From assembly GCA_016935955.1 (NCBI GenBank), contig JAFGPY010000334.1, positions 1 through 11,621 of the forward strand: a DNA stretch of 11,621 bases, written 5' to 3'. Under the pieces are notes generated by a model. That model was given only the letters and a program-made list of their open reading frames with translations. It was not told where the DNA came from and did not search any database. The position numbers were made by a program, and so were the translations under genes. This document shows, piece by piece, positions 5,725 to 11,621 of the stretch; position 1 is the first letter of the stretch; each line of letters starts with the position of its first letter. This stretch comes from Planctomycetota bacterium. GTDB lineage: Bacteria > Planctomycetota > Phycisphaerae > FEN-1346 > JAACEH01.

Positions 5725-8262
5725 CTACTGCGGCGGCACGGTGAACTGGGCGCTCACGCCGGCGAGCGGCATGATGAGCACGGCGGCAAACCGGCCGCCG
5801 GCGGCGGCCCGGCGGCCCGATCGCGTCCACTTGTAGCGGACGACGTTTTTCTCGGGGCGGGCCACGATGTCCTTGTCGGTCATCTCGGCCAGCAGGTGGC
5901 CCTGCTGGCCGCGAAGCAGCAGGCGGAATCCCTCCTTCACGGCCGCCTCGGGCAGGCGCACGGTCAGGTGCGTCACGTCGCCTTCGGTCTCGGCCTCCAC
6001 GCGAAAACCAACGTACGGCAACAGGTCCTCTCGCGGCTGCTGAGGCACGGGCCTGCCGGGCGCTCCGTCGGCATCGCCGACGCTCAGGCGATAGTTGCGG
6101 CCAAGGGCGGTCTCGGCGACGATTCGCAACTGGTCGTCGGCCTGCGTCGCCGTGACGTCGGGCGGCAGCCAGCACGGCTGCATGCTGGTCTCTCCGGTGA
6201 TCGTCAGCCGGGCCTGGGTGTGCAGCGGATTGGCGATGTCCATCGTCAAGACGCCGCCGCCGGGCTCGGCGTAGATGATCGCGGGGCCGTCGGTGGTTCC
6301 CTCGTCGGCGACGGCCGCCTGCCAGAAGACCACCCCGGCGGCGGACCGAGACTCGTCGCGACAGACGTGGACGTTCTCATCGCAGGCGGGGACGCTGAGC
6401 GGGGGCGATTCGCAGAAGGCCTTGGTCTGGTCGAGCGTCGCCCGCGGCAGGACGACGTAAGCGTAGCGGGCGTCGGTCGGCGCGTTGCCGTGATCGAGCC
6501 ACAGCGTCGTGACGGTGCCGCGGCGTTGCCCGTAGAGCGTGACCGGTTCGGGGAAGAGGTAGCCGACGTCGTCGTGCCAGGCCCAGGTGACGTCGTCCCA
6601 GTGGGCCTGTCCTTCGAGTTTCTCGATGACCCGACCGCCGGACAGGAGCAGCGGCTGGTCAGCGCGCGGTGCGGCCCACTGCGTCACGGTGGTGATGATC
6701 GGCTCGTCGCGGGCCGCCGTGGAGGTGATGCCGCTGCCGAGGGCCAGCAGTCCGCGATCGAAGAAGAAGTAGCTCTTGCGGGCCGTGAAGTCGCCCGCGG
6801 CCGGGACCAGGCGAAACGCGCAGACGCCGCCATTGGCGAGCCCCGCGCCGCCGGCCAGTCGTTCCGTGCCGGTGTTGTAGGCCGCCGGCGGACGGACGCC
6901 GAGCCGGGTCGTCGTGCCCGGCAGCCGGTCCCAGTCGAAATGCTCGCGCATCGTGGCGGGGTCGGCGTACAGCTCGTTGCCCGTGCGTGAGAAGTAGGTC
7001 ATGCCGTAGCACAGGAACCAGCCGCTGAGGTTCTGGCCCCAGTTGCCCTCGTAGTCGATCAAGCGATTGCTGTACATGCGGACGCTGAGGTAGAAATCGG
7101 ATCCGCGCATGACGGCGAAGTCGCTGGCGTAGAAGTGGCGGAAGCCGACGAGCGGCGGCTCCTTCAGGTCGGCCACGGCGTCAGCCAGCGGCGCGACCTC
7201 AATCGCCGGCGACCATGCGGTCCGGGCCAGCATCTCGGCGGCTGCACGGCGGAGCGCGTCGCGGTGCGACGTCTCCGCGCAGCCCAGCAGCAGCAAGGCG
7301 TCCAGATGCGACGAGGCGGGGTAGTTGTTGAGCACGCCACGTCCCTTGACCGACAGGTCGTAACGGTCGCCGACGATCACCCAGCGACAGTGCTCGACCA
7401 AGTGGCGGGCCAGCAGGTCCTTCTTTGCCACCGCGACCTGCCAGCGCGTGCCTTCGGCCAGGTGAGTCAACTGGGCGGCGCTCTCGGCGAAGCCGCCGCC
7501 GTAACCGGCGGTGTGCAACAGGTGGCCGTGGAACTGGAAGGAATAGTCTTCGAGGATGCCGCTGCCGTCCTTGACGGTCAGTTCCGGCAGCAGAAACTCC
7601 CAGGCCGTGTCGATCGTCTTGGCGTCGCGCCGCACGAGACCGAGGTAGAAGCGGTTCCGCGCGTCCCAGACGGCATTGGCCCCGTTCAGGAGCGGCTCGC
7701 CCATCAGGTCGGCAACGGCCTCCGCGCAGCGGTTGTGCAGCGCGGCGTCGATGGCCCCGTCGAGCATGAGCAGCGTCGGGCCGAGTTTCTGCGGCGTGGT
7801 GATCATCCAGGGGTACCAGTTGCCGGGCCGCGGCTTGCCGGGGGCGATCCACTGGAGCCCTTCGTTCAGCAGGGCGACGACGCGGGCCAGGGCATCGGCC
7901 GAGTGGAAGTGCTTGCCGCCCGGTGCGGCCCAGGCCTGGGTCAGGGTCAGGGCCTGGGCGTACAGGTTCGCGACGTCGTAGGGCAGCGCTTCGGGTTTGT
8001 CGAGGCTCGGCTGGGGGCGATCGTCGTCGGGCTTCAGCAACTGGTCGGCGCGGCGGTCGAGGTCGGCCCGGGCCGCAGTTGCAAGGGAACCGGACCCGGC
8101 GACGACCTGGCCGGTGTAGAGCCGCACGAGCCGCTGCCGCATGAGATCGATCGCCTGGTCGTCCCCTTCGGCGGCGCGGGCGCAGGTGGCGGTCGCCAGC
8201 ACGGCGGCAATCAGGGCCGCGCGGCAGGCGAGGCGGGAAACGGTTTGGGCGTCGATTCTCAA
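5725..8262 (-). CDS. Secreted polysaccharide lyase, family PL8 (hyaluronate/chondroitin/xanthan lyase-like)
   Basis: The 845-residue product starts at TTG 8262-8260, 7 bases after AAGGAGGA; longer openings run into element C and are rejected. A basic and then hydrophobic N-terminus ending in ARAAEG (about residues 1-32) is a Sec signal peptide. The alpha/alpha-toroid half has NWYPWMI (148-154, candidate catalytic Asn148), SFQFHGHLLHTAGYGGGF with His245 and Tyr254 nine apart as in chondroitinase AC, and GRGVLNN with Arg308. The beta-sandwich half has RLPGTTT (446-452), KSYFFFDRGLLALGSGI (496-512) and HGNAPTDARYAYVVLP (591-606), all hallmarks of PL8. These enzymes cut uronic-acid-containing polymers by beta-elimination. 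Length is normal for the family. Where many members read NGEN, this one reads WGQN (407-411 region). The substrate, glycosaminoglycan or a xanthan/alginate-like polymer, cannot be decided. It has its own promoter. Confidence 0.9.
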   Translation of the reverse strand: MRIDAQTVSRLACRAALIAAVLATATCARAAEGDDQAIDLMRQRLVRLYTGQVVAGSGSLATAARADLDRRADQLLKPDDDRPQPSLDKPEALPYDVANLYAQALTLTQAWAAPGGKHFHSADALARVVALLNEGLQWIAPGKPRPGNWYPWMITTPQKLGPTLLMLDGAIDAALHNRCAEAVADLMGEPLLNGANAVWDARNRFYLGLVRRDAKTIDTAWEFLLPELTVKDGSGILEDYSFQFHGHLLHTAGYGGGFAESAAQLTHLAEGTRWQVAVAKKDLLARHLVEHCRWVIVGDRYDLSVKGRGVLNNYPASSHLDALLLLGCAETSHRDALRRAAAEMLARTAWSPAIEVAPLADAVADLKEPPLVGFRHFYASDFAVMRGSDFYLSVRMYSNRLIDYEGNWGQNLSGWFLCYGMTYFSRTGNELYADPATMREHFDWDRLPGTTTRLGVRPPAAYNTGTERLAGGAGLANGGVCAFRLVPAAGDFTARKSYFFFDRGLLALGSGITSTAARDEPIITTVTQWAAPRADQPLLLSGGRVIEKLEGQAHWDDVTWAWHDDVGYLFPEPVTLYGQRRGTVTTLWLDHGNAPTDARYAYVVLPRATLDQTKAFCESPPLSVPACDENVHVCRDESRSAAGVVFWQAAVADEGTTDGPAIIYAEPGGGVLTMDIANPLHTQARLTITGETSMQPCWLPPDVTATQADDQLRIVAETALGRNYRLSVGDADGAPGRPVPQQPREDLLPYVGFRVEAETEGDVTHLTVRLPEAAVKEGFRLLLRGQQGHLLAEMTDKDIVARPEKNVVRYKWTRSGRRAAAGGRFAAVLIMPLAGVSAQFTVPPQ

Positions 8263-8292
8263 AGCAAGTCCTCCTTGGCCATGGGTGGAGCG

Positions 8293-8321
8293 ATAATACG
8301 TCCCGGCAGGCGACGTGGCAA
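8293..8321 (-). promoter_or_regulatory. Sigma-70-like promoter of the PL8 lyase gene
   Basis: On the minus strand TTGCCA (8321-8316) and TATTAT (8298-8293) are 17 bases apart, each one mismatch from consensus. Initiation near 8286 gives a short leader of about 24 bases carrying the AAGGAGGA ribosome binding site. Element C begins about 40 bases upstream of the -35 box. Confidence 0.7.
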
Positions 8322-8362
8322 CGGGCAACTGCATCATCGTCAACCCATTATCTGTGTTAGTA

Positions 8363-8513
8363 CTACAACACCACAAGGCCTTTTCACCGTGGCACGGGCA
8401 TCTTGCCCGTGAGTCGCAGGGCCATCCTGGCCCTGCACAATGCCGTTCGCCCACGGGCAGGATGCCCGTGGGACGCATGGGCAAGATGCCCATGCCACGA
8501 CGTGGTGTTGTAG
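8363..8513. repeat. Nested hairpin element C (inverted relative of element D)
   Basis: The outer arms CTACAACACCAC (8363-8374) and GTGGTGTTGTAG (8502-8513) are perfect 12-bp inverted repeats. Inside lie four hairpins: 8393-8400/8404-8411 (CACGGGCA, loop TCT), 8416-8424/8428-8436 (GCAGGGCCA, loop TCC), 8451-8459/8463-8471 (CCACGGGCA, loop GGA) and 8475-8483/8487-8495 (GCATGGGCA, loop AGA). CGTGGCA/TGCCACG closes the core. The core is nearly identical to the reverse complement of element D (about four differences over roughly 125 bases). It occupies the 452-base gap between divergent genes; the rest holds the two promoters and no recognisable gene. Confidence 0.9.
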
Positions 8514-8618
8514 CGTCAGGAGGAGCGCCCTTTGTCCTGATCGGCCGTCGCACATGGTTCCAGGCATCGCGGCACCGAAAACCGCCGTACCCAAGTTGGT
8601 AATTGTGCCGGGTTTATG

Positions 8619-8647
8619 TTGTGCTGTCATTCTAGCCATGTCATAAT
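8619..8647 (+). promoter_or_regulatory. Probable promoter of the cyclase-repeat/DUF4159-type gene
   Basis: TTGTGC (8619-8624) and CATAAT (8642-8647) are 17 bases apart in a locally AT-rich stretch. Initiation near 8654 would leave a leader of about 60 bases ending in GGAGGT (8701-8706), 8 bases before ATG 8715. The -35 box is a weak match. Confidence 0.5.
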
Positions 8648-8714
8648 AATCCCCCCACACGCTATGGGATGTGCTGTGACCTCAACAATGGGTTCCTGCC
8701 GGAGGTACTTCCCG

Positions 8715-11072
8715 ATGAAACACCTGATGCGAGTTCTGGCGACAGCGGTATGCGTTCTGGTGTTCGGATCGATCGCTGCGGCTGAGCGTCCGACGGACGA
8801 GCAGGTGACCTCGGCCATTGATCGCGGCGTGCAGGCCCTGTTGGCTGCCCAGAACGACAAGGGGTGGTGGTCGGACAACGGCACGTACAAGTGGCGCGAC
8901 GAGGGCGGCATGGCCGGCGGGTACGAGGTCTGCGCCATGCTGGCCCTGGCCTACGCCGGCGTCAGCATGAACGATCCCAAGATGGCCAAGGGATTCGACG
9001 AACTGCTGAAGTTCGACATGCACTACACCTACACCTGCTCGCTGCGGATCATGACGATCAGCAAGCTCCTGCCGAAGCTCCCCCGCGAGCTGCGCAGCCG
9101 GGCTCTTGAGGTGCTCAAGAAGGACGCCGAGTTTCTGGTCGTGACGCAGCGTCCCACGCCCGAGGACGGCCCGTGGAGCTACCCGAACTTCGAGCGCAAC
9201 ACGAATCCTCCCGTGGTCAATGCCAAGGACGCGTGGTGGGACTTCTCGAACACGCAGATGGCCATTCTCGGGCTGAGCGAGGCGATCAAGGCCGGGCTGG
9301 AAATTCCCGAGCAGACCATGCTGCGGGCCCAGAACTGCTACCTGAAGAACCAGCTTGAGGACGGGGGGTGGAACTACGGCACCCTGTTCGGCAAGGGCGC
9401 CAACCTCGTGCGCGACACCAGCTACGGATCGATGACGGCTGCGGCCGTGGCCTCGCTGTTCATCACGCGAGATTATCTCTATGGCGGCCTCGGGTGCCCC
9501 TGCAAGAACAACCGCTCCAGCGGGCGTACGCCCCAGGTCGACAAGGCGATCGACAACGGGCTGGCATGGCTGGGCAAGTACTTCGAGGCGTCGGACCATC
9601 CGGCCGCGGCGGGCGGCAAAGCGCCGCAACTCGCCCAGTGGATTGACTATTGGCTTTACGCCTGCGAGCGCGCCGGGCTGGCCAGCGGCATGAAGTACTT
9701 CGGCGGCCACGACTGGTACGCCGAGGGCGCCGAGTATTTCATCCGCAAGCAGAACCGCAACGGCGAGTGGGGGCGGACGCCCAACACCTGCTACGCCATC
9801 TGTTTTCTGGTCAAGGGCCGCGCGCCGATCCTGTTCAACAAGCTTCAGTTCGACGGCGAGTGGAACAACCACAGTCGCGACGTGGCCAACCTGGCGGCCT
9901 ACATCGCGCACCTGAAAGAGCAACCCATCCAGTGGCAGGTCATCAACCTGACGGCGCCGGTCGAGGACTGGCACGACGCGCCGATCCTCTACATCACGGC
10001 CGAGTCGGAGTTGAACCTGACGGCCGAGAACAAGGCGAAGCTGCGGCAGTTCACCGACTCCGGCGGCACGATCCTGTTCGAGGCCTCGTGCGGCAGTCCG
10101 ACGGCCCGCAAGGCCTGGGAGCAGATCTGCAGCGAGGTCTGGCCGGAATGGGAGTTGAAGCTGCTGGAGAAGGAGCACCCCGTCTTCTCGGCCGACCAGG
10201 AGATGAAGCCCCGCCTGCCGGTGCTGCACGGCGCCGACGACGGCATGCGGACGTTCCTGTTCGTCTCGTGGCAGGACCTGTCCTGCGCCTGGAACAGCCA
10301 GGCCATGGCCAAGAAGGTGCCGCAGTTCCAGCTCGGCGGCAACCTGTACGTCTACGCGACCGACCACCGTCCGCTGCGTGCGCGGCTGGCGGAGCGGCAC
10401 GTCATGAAGCGCAAGAGCTACATGGACACGACCATCCAGGCCGGCCCGCAGAGCCAACTGACCATCGCCTCGTTGACCCACGGCGGCGAGTGGTACGCCG
10501 GTCGCAACTACCGCCCGCTCCAGATGCTGGCCTCGAGCCTGCCCGAGGGCGGGCCGCTGCGGCTGACCGTGGCCGATGCGGCGGCGCCGTCGGGCCTTGG
10601 CGCCGCGGGGGCCCGGATCGCCCGGCTGGCTGGCCGCAAGGGCCTCTCGCTGTCCGAGGCCGAGACGGCGGCCCTGAAGAAGTTCCTCGATGACGGCGGC
10701 CTCCTGCTGGCCGAGGCGACCATGGGCGAAGCCGCATTCGATCAACCGTTTCGGTCCCTGGCGGCGTCGCTGGGTCTGCAGCTGAAGGAACTGACCGCCG
10801 AATCGCCGCTGCTGTCGGGACAGATGGGCACGGCGACGGGATACGCCATCGGGCAGGTGGGCTACAAGTACGCGTTGCGAGCCGAGCGAATCGGCAAGCC
10901 GTTGCCGCTGCTGTACGGCCTGTATCGCGGCGACAAGATGGTGGGCCTGTACAGTCCGTTCGACCTGAGCTACAGCCAGACGGGATTCGATGCCTGGGCC
11001 TGCCGCGGCTACGAGGACGAGGACGCGCTGGCGATCCTGACGAACTTCCTGCTCTGGGCCTCGACGCAGTGA
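8715..11072 (+). CDS. Secreted squalene-cyclase-repeat protein with two DUF4159/amidotransferase-like domains
   Basis: The 785-residue product starts at ATG 8715 behind GGAGGT. Residues 1-24 (MKHLMRV, a hydrophobic run, then SIAAAE) form a Sec signal peptide. Residues about 25-400 resemble the alpha/alpha-toroid repeats of squalene cyclases and prenyltransferases, with QW-like motifs at QNDKGWW (46-52), QLEDGGWNY (213-221) and QNRNGEWG (346-353). No cyclase DxDD acid motif was seen, so this is probably a binding or structural toroid, not a cyclase. The remainder resembles DUF4159, an amidotransferase-like flavodoxin fold. Two internal copies align: LTAENKAKLRQF to FEASCG (435-460) and LSEAETAALKKF to AEATMG (646-671). 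Only the first has a Cys (459) at the nucleophile-like position. Proteins of this composite type are common in planctomycetes; their role is unknown. It is monocistronic here and diverges from the lyase gene. Confidence 0.8.
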   Translation: MKHLMRVLATAVCVLVFGSIAAAERPTDEQVTSAIDRGVQALLAAQNDKGWWSDNGTYKWRDEGGMAGGYEVCAMLALAYAGVSMNDPKMAKGFDELLKFDMHYTYTCSLRIMTISKLLPKLPRELRSRALEVLKKDAEFLVVTQRPTPEDGPWSYPNFERNTNPPVVNAKDAWWDFSNTQMAILGLSEAIKAGLEIPEQTMLRAQNCYLKNQLEDGGWNYGTLFGKGANLVRDTSYGSMTAAAVASLFITRDYLYGGLGCPCKNNRSSGRTPQVDKAIDNGLAWLGKYFEASDHPAAAGGKAPQLAQWIDYWLYACERAGLASGMKYFGGHDWYAEGAEYFIRKQNRNGEWGRTPNTCYAICFLVKGRAPILFNKLQFDGEWNNHSRDVANLAAYIAHLKEQPIQWQVINLTAPVEDWHDAPILYITAESELNLTAENKAKLRQFTDSGGTILFEASCGSPTARKAWEQICSEVWPEWELKLLEKEHPVFSADQEMKPRLPVLHGADDGMRTFLFVSWQDLSCAWNSQAMAKKVPQFQLGGNLYVYATDHRPLRARLAERHVMKRKSYMDTTIQAGPQSQLTIASLTHGGEWYAGRNYRPLQMLASSLPEGGPLRLTVADAAAPSGLGAAGARIARLAGRKGLSLSEAETAALKKFLDDGGLLLAEATMGEAAFDQPFRSLAASLGLQLKELTAESPLLSGQMGTATGYAIGQVGYKYALRAERIGKPLPLLYGLYRGDKMVGLYSPFDLSYSQTGFDAWACRGYEDEDALAILTNFLLWASTQ

Positions 11073-11145
11073 GCGTCGGACGGGCAAGTGGTGCGGCTCG
11101 ATGCGGGGAGCCGATTGCGGCACTTCGGGACGCCCGTACGTGGTG

Positions 11146-11187
11146 AAAAAAAACAGGGGGCCGGCCGCATCGCGGGCCTGCCCCCTG
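11146..11187 (-). terminator. Intrinsic terminator for leftward transcription
   Basis: Read on the minus strand, CAGGGGGC (complement of 11180-11187) pairs with GCCCCCTG (complement of 11154-11161), with an inner GGCC/GGCC stem, and is followed at once by eight T residues (complement of 11146-11153). It lies 21 bases past the minus-strand stop at 11208-11210. It does not suit the plus-strand DUF4159-type gene, since no T-run follows on that strand. Confidence 0.8.
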
Positions 11188-11207
11188 CGTGATTGCATAC
11201 GGTTTGC

Positions 11208-11324
11208 TCAGGCCTTCAGTTCCGGCACGTCGACCCAGGACCGCTTCTTCCACGACTCCAGGCCCTTCTCGGCCAGTTGCGACCGCAGGTCGGCCACGGA
11301 GTCTGTTCGCAGGGGACTGGTCAG
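11208..11324 (-). pseudogene. 3' remnant of a minus-strand gene cut off at element D
   Basis: The frame ending TGA 11210-11208 reads SPLRTDSVADLRSQL, then AEKGLESWKKRSWVDVPELKA. Nearly all its third codon positions are G or C, as in the real genes here, and it is followed by a strong terminator, so it looks like a genuine protein C-terminus. Upstream the same frame continues through element D and on to 11618, but there the codons lose the GC-rich third position and the translation is repeat-derived (HGHLARESQGHPGP). The family is not recognised. The most likely reading is a gene whose 5' part was lost when element D arrived or rearranged. Alternatives are a gene carrying an in-frame repeat, or a very short gene starting near 11325. 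Confidence 0.45.
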
Positions 11325-11481
11325 CACTGCAACGCTACATCGTGGCATGGGCATCTTGCCCATGCGTGCCACGGGCATCCTGCCCGTGGGCGAACGGCGT
11401 TGTGCAGGGCCAGGATGGCCCTGCGACTCACGGGCAAGATGCCCGTGCCACGGTGAAAAGGCTTTGTAGCGTTGTAGTGTT
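11323..11481. repeat. Nested hairpin element D (inverted relative of element C)
   Basis: The outer arms 11323-11338 (AGCACTGCAACGCTAC) and 11466-11481 (GTAGCGTTGTAGTGTT) form a continuous 16-bp stem if transcribed on the plus strand, with two G-U pairs. Four hairpins lie inside: 11345-11353/11357-11365 (loop TCT), 11369-11377/11381-11389 (loop TCC), 11404-11412/11416-11424 (loop GGA) and 11429-11436/11440-11447 (loop AGA). The core is the reverse complement of element C with only a few substitutions. It directly borders the truncated minus-strand coding tail. Confidence 0.9.
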
Positions 11482-11621
11482 AGCCCGCGTCCAGGCATCT
11501 CGTTGCTGGCCAGACGTTTGACAAGAGGCCGGCCGGTCCGCCAAGCGACATCTATGGGCATCGGCATGTCTGTAGGGTCGAGGATTATGAAAACTGCCGA
11601 TATCCCACTTGACTCCATGCG

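Noticed and set aside
7135..8412. Plus-strand frame of about 425 codons opposite the lyase
   Set aside because: Composition typical of antisense GC-rich frames, no recognisable motif, and it runs into element C.
8363..8513. CRISPR array or tRNA-like cloverleaf in the hairpin elements
   Set aside because: There are no regularly spaced direct repeats with unique spacers, and no anticodon arm, T-arm consensus or acceptor end of a tRNA.
8263..8553. N-terminal extension of the lyase
   Set aside because: It translates element C and the promoter region; the TTG at 8262 has an ideal ribosome binding site and is followed by a signal peptide.
11094..11113. Hairpin CGGCTC/GAGCCG just after the DUF4159-type gene as its terminator
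   Set aside because: The stem is only 6 bp with an 8-base loop, and no T-run follows.
8682..11198. Long minus-strand open frame of over 800 codons opposite the DUF4159-type gene
   Set aside because: It is a shadow of a GC-rich gene: low-complexity Arg/Gly/Gln/Val-rich translation, no domain, and the opposite strand has signal peptide, ribosome binding site and family motifs.
11518..11523. TTGACA as a -35 box on the plus strand
   Set aside because: No -10-like hexamer lies 15-19 bases downstream, and no gene follows within the window.

Overview
The window is very GC-rich and looks like a chromosomal piece of a planctomycete-type bacterium (Planctomycetota, perhaps Phycisphaerae-like). This is an inference from gene content: a secreted protein joining squalene-cyclase-like repeats to DUF4159-type domains, a ThuA-like protein, a xylose-isomerase-like TIM barrel, a secreted polysaccharide lyase, and GC-rich nested hairpin repeats between genes. 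No marker gene for taxonomy is present.

Layout, left to right. 1-645 (+): 3' part of a sugar isomerase/epimerase-like TIM-barrel protein. 657-780: a paired REP-like hairpin element. 800-2530 (+): a CstA-family membrane transporter, best started at a TTG. 2564-3007 (-): an L-2-amino-thiazoline-4-carboxylic-acid-hydrolase-like protein. 3052-3273: hairpin element A. 3309-4379 (-): a lipoprotein with a PD40/TolB-like beta-propeller, with a promoter at 4478-4505. 4546-4671: hairpin element B. 4799-4823: a small REP-like hairpin. 4855-5511 (+): a ThuA-like protein. 5526-5683: a cluster of palindromes between convergent genes. 5725-8262 (-): a secreted PL8-family polysaccharide lyase with a good promoter. 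8363-8513: hairpin element C, lying between two divergent promoters. 8715-11072 (+): a secreted cyclase-repeat/DUF4159-type protein. 11146-11187: an intrinsic terminator reading leftward. 11208-11324 (-): the 3' tail of a gene that ends at element D (11323-11481). In 11482-11621 I see no convincing gene; its base composition is lower in GC and not codon-like.

How the genes fit together. The lyase, ThuA-like protein, TIM-barrel isomerase and CstA transporter fit a saprophytic lifestyle that opens uronic-acid polysaccharides and handles the sugars, but strand changes and long repeat-filled gaps show that this is not one operon. Most genes appear to be single transcription units separated by hairpin elements.

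The most interesting content is the repeat family. Four large elements (A-D) are built from a series of 7-11 bp hairpins, mostly with 3-nt loops, inside an outer stem. C and D are nearly identical in the core and lie in opposite orientation on either side of the DUF4159-type gene. Their outer arms differ from each other by matched changes on both sides. Separate small elements carry GTAG at the foot of a hairpin, the layout known for REP sequences mobilised by RAYT (Y1 tyrosine) transposases. No transposase is encoded in the window.
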